Assembly (NCBI GenBank): GCA_030432565.1
Contig: JAUIGV010000009.1
Coordinates: 124,001-188,000 of the forward strand
Source of the DNA: Verrucomicrobiia bacterium
Lineage (GTDB): Bacteria > Verrucomicrobiota > Verrucomicrobiia > Verrucomicrobiales > Akkermansiaceae
Direction of reading: 5' to 3'
Length of the DNA: 64,000 nt
Part shown: positions 28,899 to 36,582 of the stretch, one piece after another
Layout: the number at the start of each line of letters is the position of its first letter
Position numbering within the stretch: the first letter of the stretch is position 1
Notes under the pieces: model-generated
What the model saw: only the letters and a program-made list of their open reading frames with translations
The model's database searches: none
What the model was told of the DNA's origin: nothing
Position numbers and translations under genes: made by a program

Positions 28899-29693
28899 TT
28901 ATTCTTCGCTGGAGTCGGAATCTTCAGATGGCGGCTCCTCTGCTTCACCTTGGGATGGTTCGGCGGTCTTGTTCGACGGCTTTTCAACGGCGGAGAGGGC
29001 CAGTTGGGTCTCGGCGTCTTCGGCTGAGGTGGTTTCCTGCTTTTTCTCCTCTTCGTCTTCTGTTCCGTCGGGAAGCTCGACCTTACGGAGTTCTCCGATG
29101 TTGGGAAGGTCTTCGATGTCGGTGATGCCGAAGTGCTCAAGGAACAGTTCGGTGGTGGCGTAGAGAAGCGGGCGGCCCGGAAGGTCGGCGCGGCCCGAGA
29201 TTTTAACGAGTTCGCGGTCGAGCAATTTTTGCAACATGCCGTCACAAGAAACGCCGCGAACGGCCTCCAGGGCGGATTTGGTTACCGGTTGGCGGTAGGC
29301 GATGATCGCAAGGGTCTCCATCGCGGGAGGGCTGAGGCGCTCGGGCTTGCGCCCCGGGAAGAGGAGCTTCACAAATCCGGCGAAATCAGCACGAGTGTAG
29401 ATTTTCCAGCCTTTTGAGCGTTCGGCGACCACGAAGGAACGGCCGCTTTTTTCGTAGATTTCGTTGAGCTCTGCGAGTGCCGCCTTTACTTCATCTTCGC
29501 CAATTTCGGCCAGAGCATTGAGATCGAGCACCCGCTCGGGACTGTCCGGAGCCGGCGCATTTTCCGGATTTTCGGTGATGGAATCTTCGGAAAATTCCGC
29601 GGCACGGGCGCGAACGAGGCGGGCCAGTTCGGGTGACGGAAGGGGGGATTCCGAGGCGACGAGCAGGGATTCAAGAATTGAAGGAAGATCCAT
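28899..29693 (-). CDS. scpB: Segregation and condensation protein B
   Basis: 264 residues. It has two winged-helix domains typical of ScpB (LPSILESLLVASESPLP at the start; METLAIIAYRQPVTKSALEA; RADLPGRPLLYATTELFLEH) and the FGITDIEDLPNI block. After residue about 205 there is an acidic, low-complexity tail (EDEEEKKQETTSAEDAE, EEPPSEDSDSSEE) longer than usual. ScpB binds ScpA and SMC in chromosome condensation; scpA is not adjacent in this window. It is followed closely by pheA. Confidence 0.92.
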   Translation of the reverse strand: MDLPSILESLLVASESPLPSPELARLVRARAAEFSEDSITENPENAPAPDSPERVLDLNALAEIGEDEVKAALAELNEIYEKSGRSFVVAERSKGWKIYTRADFAGFVKLLFPGRKPERLSPPAMETLAIIAYRQPVTKSALEAVRGVSCDGMLQKLLDRELVKISGRADLPGRPLLYATTELFLEHFGITDIEDLPNIGELRKVELPDGTEDEEEKKQETTSAEDAETQLALSAVEKPSNKTAEPSQGEAEEPPSEDSDSSEE

Positions 29694-29881
29694 AGAGCGG
29701 GGCGCAGACTAGAAGGCTCGGGCAGGATTTCAAGAGCATGGTGGAAAGATCATGAATTGGATGTGGAAAATCAGCTTGCGCCCTGCTCTCAAAACAACTA
29801 AAGGTCCCGACCTTTTCCATCCTCTGACTTCTTTTTAGGAGAAAGACTTGGATCAGATTTCCAGTCCCAACCCATTGATTT

Positions 29882-30919
29882 ATGGCTAAAAAAGTTGCTA
29901 AGAAGAAGACTGCCACGAAAGCGGCCAAAAAGGTTGCTGCCAAGAAAGCGGTAAAAAAGGTCGCGAAGAAGACCGTCAAAAAGAGTCCGGCCAAGAAGGC
30001 GGTCAAAAAGACCACCGTGAAAAAGACGGCCAAAAAGGCAGCGAAGAAAGCCGCGGTCAAGAAAACGGCCAAAAAGGTAGCGAAGAAAGCCGCGGTCAAG
30101 AAAACGGCCAAAAAGGCAGCGAAGAAAGCCGCGGTTAAGAAAACGGCCAAAAAGGCAGCGAAGAAAGCCGCGGTCAAGAAAACGGCCAAAAAGGCAGCGA
30201 AGAAAGCCGCGGTCAAGAAAACGGCCAAAAAGGCAGCGAAGAAAGCCGCGGTTAAGAAAACGGCCAAAAAGGTAGCGAAGAAAGCCGCGGTTAAGAAAAC
30301 GGCAAAGGAGGTCGTAAAAAAAGCGGCCCTCAAAAAGACCTCAAAGAAAGTGACGAAGAAGGTTGCTGCGACAGCAAAGGCCAAGCCCGAGGGAGTCGTC
30401 AAGAAAGTGGTCAAGAAAGCGACAAAGCGCGCCAAGAAAAAGGTCGTGGAGGTGGAAGAATTACCTCCCGTTGTTGTGAAACGCCGTTACGTGAAGCCTG
30501 AAAAAGTCGCAAAGCTCAACGTTTTCGAGAAAAAGCAGCGCCAGCGCCTTTTGGATCTCCGTGATCAGATCACCGATGTGATGTATGGCATTCAGAGCGA
30601 TACCATCAAGAATGGATCGGAAGGAAGTGATGCCAGCGGGTCGGGAATGCACCAAGGGGATGCCGGGTCCGACGCCTACGACCGTGATTTCGCGCTCACC
30701 ATGCTCTCAAAAGAAGCGAATGCCTTGGGGGAAATTGAAGAAGCCCTGCAACGCCTTGAGCTTGGAACCTACGGAATTTGCGAGGAATCAGGTCAAAAAA
30801 TCCCAAATCCTCGTCTTGAGGCGATGCCTTTTGCCCGCCTCACGGTGGAGCGGCAGGCCGCCAAAGAGAGGGAAAATTCAACCCGCGATTTCTCAAGTCG
30901 CGAGTTCGGCTTCAATTAG
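29882..30919 (+). CDS. Histone-H1-like lysine/alanine-rich tail fused to a DksA/TraR-type domain
   Basis: 345 residues. Residues 1-205 are almost only Lys, Ala, Val and Thr, with eight tandem units of VKKTAKKAAKKAA (39 bp each at DNA level) resembling histone H1 and bacterial Hc1-like tails. Residues about 225-345 are a DksA/TraR-like coiled coil and zinc-finger region (QRQRLLDLRDQITDVMYGIQ, SKEANALGEIEEALQRLELG, YGICEESGQKIPNPRLEAMP). Only one of the four zinc cysteines remains (CEES, then TVERQ in place of a Cys pair), so zinc binding is doubtful. It probably binds DNA through the tail and contacts RNA polymerase or DNA otherwise. A strong terminator follows. Confidence 0.85.
   Translation: MAKKVAKKKTATKAAKKVAAKKAVKKVAKKTVKKSPAKKAVKKTTVKKTAKKAAKKAAVKKTAKKVAKKAAVKKTAKKAAKKAAVKKTAKKAAKKAAVKKTAKKAAKKAAVKKTAKKAAKKAAVKKTAKKVAKKAAVKKTAKEVVKKAALKKTSKKVTKKVAATAKAKPEGVVKKVVKKATKRAKKKVVEVEELPPVVVKRRYVKPEKVAKLNVFEKKQRQRLLDLRDQITDVMYGIQSDTIKNGSEGSDASGSGMHQGDAGSDAYDRDFALTMLSKEANALGEIEEALQRLELGTYGICEESGQKIPNPRLEAMPFARLTVERQAAKERENSTRDFSSREFGFN
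30017..30328 (+). repeat. 39-bp in-frame tandem repeat, eight units
   Basis: Eight near-identical 39-bp units, each encoding VKKTAKKAAKKAA with A/V exchanges (the last is TAKEVVKKAA). They sit inside the coding frame of the DksA/H1-like gene. High identity at DNA level suggests recent slippage or unequal crossing-over, so unit number may differ between strains. Confidence 0.85.
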
Positions 30920-30938
30920 ATTCGATTAAGTCAAGACG

Positions 30939-30974
30939 CCCGCGTCCGATTTTTTTGGGACGCGGGTTTGTTTT
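30939..30974 (+). terminator. Rho-independent terminator after DksA-like gene
   Basis: CCCGCGTCC pairs with GGACGCGGG across a T-rich loop and is followed by TTTGTTTT, 20 bp after the stop at 30919. Confidence 0.8.
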
Positions 30975-31005
30975 ATCAACTTAAGAGACTAACATCTTTC
31001 CAGTT

Positions 31006-32364
31006 ATGAAACATTTACTTCCAATCGCTGCTTCGTGTCTCCTGGCCGGTGGCGCCATCGGTTACATCGTAGGCAATAGTGGCGACGAAAGCGCAGCCGC
31101 TGAAAATGTCGCGGAAAAGGAAAAGTCCCGTGTAACGGGGAGTTCACGCTCGGTTGGACGTTCAGGTTCCGGAACAGGTTCCGCGTCCCCCCAGAACCCG
31201 GGCTCGGGCAAACCGCAAAGCTACGGGGACGTTTCGAATGTTCCAGGCCAGACGGCGCGGGTTCAGGCCTTGGTTGACCTTTACTCCAATATGAGCAGTG
31301 AAGAGCTTGCGGAAGAGGCCGAGAGGCTGAAGGACCTGCCCATGGGGGAGCGCTTCCTGGCAGGATCATTGCTCTACGCGGCTTGGGCCGAGGTTTCACC
31401 ATACGACGCCATGGATCACGCCAACGGACAGCGGGGGTGGGAATCGATGATGATCAAGCCCGGGATTCTCCAGAGTTGGGCCGCCAGCGATCCGAAAGGG
31501 GCCGCGGATTATTACGCAACCAATAAATCCCAATTTGCGGGGATGGGCATGATGGGCCGCATGGGGGGGGGAACCGGTGGGGCAACCATCGCCAAGGAAT
31601 GGGCAAAGCAGGATCCGGAAGGAGCCCTTGCCTGGGCCAAAACCCTTGAAGGCCGGGATGGGAATGATGCGACGGCAAAGGTTCTGGCACAAATTGCAAG
31701 CAGCGATCCGGAGCGCGCCGCTGGATTGACCTCCGGACTCGACGGAGATGCGCTTTCCAAGGCAAACGTCACAATCGCGAAGGAATGGGCAAAGGCCGAC
31801 TGGAACGAGGCCGAAGCCTTCATCAATGGTCTTCCTGCCGATCAGCGTGGTGATGCACTCGGCGCTGCTGTTCGTTCCCTGGCTGATGAGAATCCAACTT
31901 TGGCGGCCAAGAAGGCTCTGGAAATTCCGGAAGGTGATTCCCGCGACGGGGCGATCGAAAGTGTTGCTGAATCAATGTCTCGCGAGAACCCGGCGGAGGC
32001 AGCGGCATGGGTTGTTGCCAATGGATCTGAAAAGGCCCAGCGCGACTCGATGCGAAACGTGATTGGGAACTGGGTGGACCAGGATCCGGCGGCCGCAAAA
32101 TCGTGGGCGGTGGGGCAACCCGAGGGAGCTCTCCGGGATTCCGCTGTTTCATCCTATGTGATGAGCGACAACAATGGTTCTCCCCAGGAAAACATCCAGC
32201 TTGCCGAAACGATCACCGACGAACGCTCACGAGGCTGGTCAATCGGAATGACGACCATGCGGTGGATGGGTGAAGATCCGGAGGCCGCCTCAAATTATCT
32301 CGAAACCTCTGAATTTATCGACGAGGGGATGAAGAAGCGGATTCTCGGTCGTGGTGGACGATAG
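31006..32364 (+). CDS. Secreted helical-repeat protein of the verrucomicrobial WA-repeat type
   Basis: 452 residues. The N-terminus (MKHLLPIAASCLLAGGAIGY) is a signal or anchor, followed by a Gly/Ser-rich linker to about residue 75. The rest consists of repeating about 30-residue helical units with the pattern DPxxAxxWA (ASDPKGAADYYA, KQDPEGALAWAKTL, SSDPERAAGL, RENPAEAAAWV, DQDPAAAKSWA, GEDPEAASNYL). Such proteins are common and multiplied in Verrucomicrobiota; they resemble HEAT/TPR-like solenoids and probably mediate protein contacts at the cell envelope. No enzymatic motif is seen. Confidence 0.7.
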   Translation: MKHLLPIAASCLLAGGAIGYIVGNSGDESAAAENVAEKEKSRVTGSSRSVGRSGSGTGSASPQNPGSGKPQSYGDVSNVPGQTARVQALVDLYSNMSSEELAEEAERLKDLPMGERFLAGSLLYAAWAEVSPYDAMDHANGQRGWESMMIKPGILQSWAASDPKGAADYYATNKSQFAGMGMMGRMGGGTGGATIAKEWAKQDPEGALAWAKTLEGRDGNDATAKVLAQIASSDPERAAGLTSGLDGDALSKANVTIAKEWAKADWNEAEAFINGLPADQRGDALGAAVRSLADENPTLAAKKALEIPEGDSRDGAIESVAESMSRENPAEAAAWVVANGSEKAQRDSMRNVIGNWVDQDPAAAKSWAVGQPEGALRDSAVSSYVMSDNNGSPQENIQLAETITDERSRGWSIGMTTMRWMGEDPEAASNYLETSEFIDEGMKKRILGRGGR

Positions 32365-32417
32365 CAGCCGGGGCGATTTGACAAGCCCTGGAAGCATCGG
32401 CACCTTTCCCGGAGCCG

Positions 32418-32855
32418 ATGGCTTCTTCAGATGACAATTACGCTTTGGCGCGGATCGACCTGCCGGGGGCAAGCACCCACGGCTGGCAGGTCCGTCTTCA
32501 ACGCAGAGGTGTTAAATACGCCAAATTTTTTGGGGACCGGGTCTATGGTGGGCCCACACGATCGCTTTCTGTTGCCCGCCAATGGCGGGAGCAATTGCTC
32601 CGGGAGCTGGAGGAAAGTGAACAGGCCCGGATTTGTGCCCGCTCTCCCAGAAATCGCTCCGGTGTGGTTGGGGTGTCCAAAGTTACCGTGACGACGAACG
32701 GCAGCAGTTACGAATTCTGGCAGGCGACATGGTCTCCGAGTCCAGGTCGTCGACGTTGTGTGAAATTTTCGATCCGGCGTTATGGCGACCGCGAGGCCTT
32801 TCGCCTGGCCGTGATTGCACGGGAAGATGGGGTGGGCGAGTCAGGCGGGGATTGA
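32418..32855 (+). CDS. AP2-like DNA-binding domain protein, two repeats
   Basis: 145 residues. The C-terminal half has an AP2/ERF-like three-strand plus helix pattern (RSGVVGVSKV, FWQATWSPSPGRRRCVKFSI, RRYGDREAFRLAVIARE). The N-terminal half (GWQVRLQRRGVKYAKFFGD, GPTRSLSVARQWREQLLREL) looks like a second, divergent copy of the same strand-helix module. Bacterial AP2 domains occur in homing endonucleases and small DNA-binding proteins; there is no endonuclease domain here, so it may be a regulator. A related small protein lies at 49786-50049. The call is by pattern only. Confidence 0.6.
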   Translation: MASSDDNYALARIDLPGASTHGWQVRLQRRGVKYAKFFGDRVYGGPTRSLSVARQWREQLLRELEESEQARICARSPRNRSGVVGVSKVTVTTNGSSYEFWQATWSPSPGRRRCVKFSIRRYGDREAFRLAVIAREDGVGESGGD

Positions 32856-32913
32856 TTCTTCAATCACGGGCCTTGCAAGTCTTCTGGAGAGTTGTTTCTC
32901 TTGTCTTCAGCAT

Positions 32914-33780
32914 ATGTTGAGTTCTTCCGAAGTGATTTGTCGTCCGACCAAGTGGTTTATTTGGCGAGCCGTTTTGATGTTGGTGATGTTTGGTGGCTTT
33001 GGGGCCTATTTCCTCTACGACTGGAAAATTGGGTATCCAAAAAAGAACTATGTCGTAGCAAATTATGTTGCGTTCAACAAAGCGGGAGAAGCTTGGACGG
33101 TCGACGAAAACCGGGCCAGCCCTGAAGTCTGGAACGCCTTTGTCGAGAAGCAGACCATTCCTTTTGACGAGGATCGGTCAATCTATCCCGCCAACACAGA
33201 TTTTGAGGAAAAGTGGCCTGAAATTCTCAAGGAAATGGATAATCACAAGAGTGATGATCTCTGGATGGACTACAGCGGGGAGAAGGGCTGGCCTCAAAAA
33301 GTAAATGTCGAAGATGACCCGAAAACGGCAGGACAGATTCGGGAGCAGTTGTATGCGGCGTGTGTCTGTTTTGCGCTCACGGCCATCGCCCTGTTCTTTC
33401 TAATTCGGACCAAGGGCCGGGCCATGAAAGTTGACGAAAAAGGCTACTATCCTCCGGGCGGCGATTTAATCCCTTTTTCAGCCATGAAGACGCTGGATAA
33501 GCGGAAATGGGAGACCAAGGGGCTGGCAACGTTGACCTATGAGGCCGACGGGGAGGAGAAGAAGGCCAAAATTGATGGAATGGTCTACGGCCAGTTCAAG
33601 GAGGAAGATGGGGCTCCGGCGGAGGCATTGTTCCAAAAAGTCCTCGAAAACTTCGAAGGTGAGCTCATTGAGCTCGTGGACGAAGATGAAGACGACGAAG
33701 CCGATGACGAGGCCCCGGAAGACGAGGACAAGGGATCTGCATCGGGGGGCGACTCTGACGATTCTGTTGAAAACGAGTGA
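32914..33780 (+). CDS. Membrane protein with two transmembrane segments and acidic tail
   Basis: 288 residues from ATG 32914. One transmembrane helix near the N-terminus ([20 protein letters not shown]) and a second around residues 147-167 ([17 protein letters not shown]) bracket an extracytoplasmic loop of about 110 residues ([30 protein letters not shown]). The cytoplasmic part has a small folded region ([20 protein letters not shown]) and ends in an Asp/Glu-rich tail. I do not recognise the family. It precedes acpP by 47 bp on the same strand. Confidence 0.7.
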   Translation: MLSSSEVICRPTKWFIWRAVLMLVMFGGFGAYFLYDWKIGYPKKNYVVANYVAFNKAGEAWTVDENRASPEVWNAFVEKQTIPFDEDRSIYPANTDFEEKWPEILKEMDNHKSDDLWMDYSGEKGWPQKVNVEDDPKTAGQIREQLYAACVCFALTAIALFFLIRTKGRAMKVDEKGYYPPGGDLIPFSAMKTLDKRKWETKGLATLTYEADGEEKKAKIDGMVYGQFKEEDGAPAEALFQKVLENFEGELIELVDEDEDDEADDEAPEDEDKGSASGGDSDDSVENE

Positions 33781-33827
33781 ATTTTAGGAGTTGCCAATTG
33801 CGTGGACTCCCATTAATCCAAAAGGCC

Positions 33828-34067
33828 ATGGCAGAAAACATCCAAGAAAAAGTCACCGAAATCATCGTGGAGCAACTCGGCGTTAGCGCTGATCAAGTGA
33901 AGCCCGAGTCCAAAATGATCGAAGATCTTGGCGCCGATTCCCTTGATGCAGTTGAGCTCGTTATGGCTGTTGAAGAGGAGTTCGGTATCGAGGTCCCTGA
34001 CGAAGAGGCCGAGAAGCTCATCAGCGTAGGCGACATTATCTCTCACGTTGAGAAAGCTCAGGCCTAG
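33828..34067 (+). CDS. acpP: Acyl carrier protein
   Basis: 79 residues from ATG 33828; AAAAGG lies just upstream. The phosphopantetheine attachment site is the Ser in [12 protein letters not shown]; the protein is small and acidic ([20 protein letters not shown]). It carries growing acyl chains in fatty acid synthesis in the cytoplasm. The usual fab neighbours are absent; accA is 1.5 kb downstream. It is followed by a strong terminator. Confidence 0.97.
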   Translation: MAENIQEKVTEIIVEQLGVSADQVKPESKMIEDLGADSLDAVELVMAVEEEFGIEVPDEEAEKLISVGDIISHVEKAQA

Positions 34068-34099
34068 TTCCGACTTCGGTTGGTTCGAAGCAATTTTTC

Positions 34100-34133
34100 A
34101 AATGGCAGGTTCCCGCGTGGAACCTGCCATTTT
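34100..34133 (+). terminator. Rho-independent terminator after acpP
   Basis: A 13- to 14-bp near-perfect stem (AAATGGCAGGTTCC / GGAACCTGCCATTT) with a short CGCGT loop, followed by TTC, 33 bp after the acpP stop. Confidence 0.85.
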
Positions 34134-34175
34134 CATTGGCCAGTCTGCCCATGATGGGCGATACTTCTCCCGAAG

Positions 34176-34700
34176 ATGCTCACTCCAGATGATTTCCAAT
34201 ACGCGATGGAGACGACCCGGGTCATTCATGAACCGGATCGTCGCATTGAGACGTTTGGTGCGACCCGCTTTGAATTCGAAATCCTCAGCGAGCCCATGGA
34301 TAGCGTCGGCAAGGTGTGCATCCGCCGCGGAGAAGTTGAGGCCCAAAAACCGCAGTTAATCAAGCCGGCGGGTTTCAACGAAATCGAGCTGGAGGGCTTT
34401 GACCCTAAAGTTCTTCGCGTCATCGAGCACTTTAAGGAGCAGGGGATCGATCTCAGTTTTTTACAATACGGATTTCAGTTCAAGCGATCCGATGTCTCAA
34501 AGGAGCTCGTCCACGATCGACTTGAGAGTGTGAGTGAAAAGGCCCTCGAAGCGGTAAGATTTTCCGGTAATCCTTCTCTCGCGATCATCCAAAGTGTTGA
34601 TGACGCCTGGGAGGTTGGGATTATGAAATTCACGCTCGACATGATCATGAAGTCACAAGATATCAACCGCTTCGATCTAAAGCGGCGCGGCCTGCTCTAG
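34176..34700 (+). CDS. Conserved hypothetical cytoplasmic protein
   Basis: 174 residues, no signal peptide or membrane segment. The sequence is mixed alpha/beta (LTPDDFQYAMETTRVIHEPD, TFGATRFEFEILSEPMDSVG, VCIRRGEVEAQKPQLIKPAG, IEHFKEQGIDLSFLQYGFQF). I do not recognise the family. It is 13 bp upstream of the LysM protein and 0.9 kb upstream of accA on the same strand, so it is likely part of that operon. Confidence 0.7.
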   Translation: MLTPDDFQYAMETTRVIHEPDRRIETFGATRFEFEILSEPMDSVGKVCIRRGEVEAQKPQLIKPAGFNEIELEGFDPKVLRVIEHFKEQGIDLSFLQYGFQFKRSDVSKELVHDRLESVSEKALEAVRFSGNPSLAIIQSVDDAWEVGIMKFTLDMIMKSQDINRFDLKRRGLL

Positions 34701-34713
34701 GTTCGGTTTTCAA

Positions 34714-35604
34714 ATGAATGGGATCGTCACCATCATCAAGATTTTTGCGGTCCTCTTTGTGGTCGGGATCATCGGGACCCTCGTGCTTTTCCTGAAAAAA
34801 TTTCAGGAGGATTTCAGCGATCCGAAGGAGGTGGCGAGGAAGCCTCTGGAGGAAATTATTGAGGAGAACGAGCAAATCAATTTTGAAGCCGGACAATACG
34901 AATTCAACCGGGCGCTCGAACTCATCGCGCTGGATGATATTGAGGAAGCAAAGGAAAAGCTAAACCTGATTGAGAATCTTTACCCGGACTCCAATCATGC
35001 TCCCGAAGCCCGGCGCATTCTGGGGGAGATCAATTTGGATGAGATTCTTTCCATCGAGAACATGGAGAACAAAAAGATCCATCGCGTTTCGCCCGGAGAA
35101 GGATATCTCAAGATTGCCACCGAGAACAAAACCACTCTGGACAGCATGATGTTCCTCAACGGGTTGACCGAATTTGGCAATTTGCATGCCGGTGATGAAC
35201 TGGTGGTGATGCCTCTGGACTTTAAGTTGGTGGTCAATCTGCCCAAGATGCGGGTCGAGCTCTTCCACCGGGATCAGGAGAAGAAGGAGCATTTGTTTGC
35301 CAAGGATTATCCCATTCGCAAACTGGAGCTTGGGAGGATGGGTTCCGGTCATCATCAGGCCAGGATTACCCGCAAGCACGGATATCTGGAGGGAAAGACC
35401 TACCCGCCAACCCACCAAAGCTACCGTCACGCCCGCAAGATTCTGGGACTAAAAGTGGGGCGTTCGACGATTGAGCTGCGCCCTCTTTCCGGAGACGAGA
35501 ATCTTGATTCCGGCCCCGGTATCTTTCTGGCCCCGCCCGACATGGAGGAATTGTCGATGTTGATTCGGGTCGGAAATGAGGTGGAAGTCAGAATCACCGG
35601 ATGA
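34714..35604 (+). CDS. Membrane-anchored LysM protein with YkuD-like C-terminal region
   Basis: 296 residues. It has one N-terminal transmembrane helix (IIKIFAVLFVVGIIGTLVLF), a TPR-like helical segment (residues about 55-105: FNRALELIALDDIEEAKEKL), a LysM-like domain (KIHRVSPGEGYLKIATENKT, MFLNGLTEFGNLHAGDELVV) and a C-terminal beta-rich part. The last part aligns loosely with L,D-transpeptidase (YkuD) domains but lacks the HGT and SHGC catalytic blocks, so it may be non-catalytic. It probably binds peptidoglycan. It is followed 24 bp later by accA. Confidence 0.65.
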   Translation: MNGIVTIIKIFAVLFVVGIIGTLVLFLKKFQEDFSDPKEVARKPLEEIIEENEQINFEAGQYEFNRALELIALDDIEEAKEKLNLIENLYPDSNHAPEARRILGEINLDEILSIENMENKKIHRVSPGEGYLKIATENKTTLDSMMFLNGLTEFGNLHAGDELVVMPLDFKLVVNLPKMRVELFHRDQEKKEHLFAKDYPIRKLELGRMGSGHHQARITRKHGYLEGKTYPPTHQSYRHARKILGLKVGRSTIELRPLSGDENLDSGPGIFLAPPDMEELSMLIRVGNEVEVRITG

Positions 35605-35628
35605 TAGAATCCCCACGCCGCACAAATT

Positions 35629-36582
35629 ATGGAACTGCTTGAATTTGAAAAGCCAATCGCCGAATTGGAGAAGGAAATGGACTTGCTCCAGAACAAATCC
35701 CGATCGCAAAACATTGACCTCAGTGCGGAAATTTCGGCAATCGAAGGGAAACTGGTGGAAACCCGTCGCCATATCTACGAGAATCTCACTCCGTGGCAGC
35801 GCGTTCAAATTGCCCGTCACACCAAGCGTCCCTACATGTTGGATTATATTGCCAGAGCATTCACCGATTTTTCCGAGTTACACGGCGATCGCATCGTAGG
35901 CGACGATCATGCCATGCCGGGAGGGTTTGCCACCATCGACGGCCAAAAATGTGTTGTGATCGGTCACCAAAAAGGGCGTGATCTTAAAGAAAATCTCAAG
36001 CGCAACTTCGGAAGCGCGCATCCCGAGGGATATCGCAAGAGCCTACGCCTAATGGAGTTGGCCGATAAATTCTCATTGCCCATCGTGGCGCTCATCGATA
36101 CCCCCGGAGCCTTTCCCGGTATTGGGGCCGAGGAACGAAACATTGCTGAGGCCATCGCCCGCAATCTCCGCGAAATGATGTTGCTCGAAGTTCCCGTTGT
36201 CGCGGTCGTGCTGGGTGAGGGTGGCTCCGGTGGGGCTTTGGGAATCGGCGTGGCCGATAGAGTCCTCATGATGGAGAACGCCTACTATTCGGTGATTAGT
36301 CCCGAAGGTTGTGCCGCGATTCTCTGGAAGCACCGCAAGCACGCGCCCGAGGCTGCGGATGCCATGAAAATCGCCGCTCCGGATCTTGCCAGGCTGGGCC
36401 TGATCGATGGCGTGATTCCCGAGGTCCCGGGAGGCGCTCACCACGATCCCGATGCCGCCGCTGATGCTCTGCGCGAAATCGTTTCCAAGAATCTCAAAGA
36501 GCTTTTGGCGCTTTCAAAGAAGGATCTTAAAGCCAAACGCTACGAGAAATTCCGTCGCTTTGGCGAGTGGGGGCAAATTTAG
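35629..36582 (+). CDS. accA: Acetyl-CoA carboxylase carboxyltransferase subunit alpha
   Basis: 317 residues, the usual length. Family signatures are visible: LEFEKPIAELEKEMDLLQNK, GDRIVGDDHAMPGGFATIDG, HPEGYRKSLRLMELADKF, LIDTPGAFPGIGAEERN, GEGGSGGALGIGVADRVLM and YYSVISPEGCAAILWK. With AccD it transfers CO2 from biotin to acetyl-CoA, the first step of fatty acid synthesis. Its stop codon overlaps that of the convergent selA gene within TTAG at 36579-36582. Confidence 0.97.
   Translation: MELLEFEKPIAELEKEMDLLQNKSRSQNIDLSAEISAIEGKLVETRRHIYENLTPWQRVQIARHTKRPYMLDYIARAFTDFSELHGDRIVGDDHAMPGGFATIDGQKCVVIGHQKGRDLKENLKRNFGSAHPEGYRKSLRLMELADKFSLPIVALIDTPGAFPGIGAEERNIAEAIARNLREMMLLEVPVVAVVLGEGGSGGALGIGVADRVLMMENAYYSVISPEGCAAILWKHRKHAPEAADAMKIAAPDLARLGLIDGVIPEVPGGAHHDPDAAADALREIVSKNLKELLALSKKDLKAKRYEKFRRFGEWGQI

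Noticed and set aside
27791-29245. Minus-strand open frame of 484 codons overlapping pheA and scpB
   Set aside because: Pro/Ser/Arg-rich off-frame reading; pheA and scpB explain the region fully.
30017-30328. Repeat array as CRISPR
   Set aside because: The 39-bp units are directly adjacent without spacers, and in frame with a Lys-rich protein; no cas genes.
29671-30435. Apparent multi-spanning membrane protein on the minus strand
   Set aside because: It is the antisense of the Lys/Ala repeats, which gives repeated Phe/Leu/Ala by base complement.
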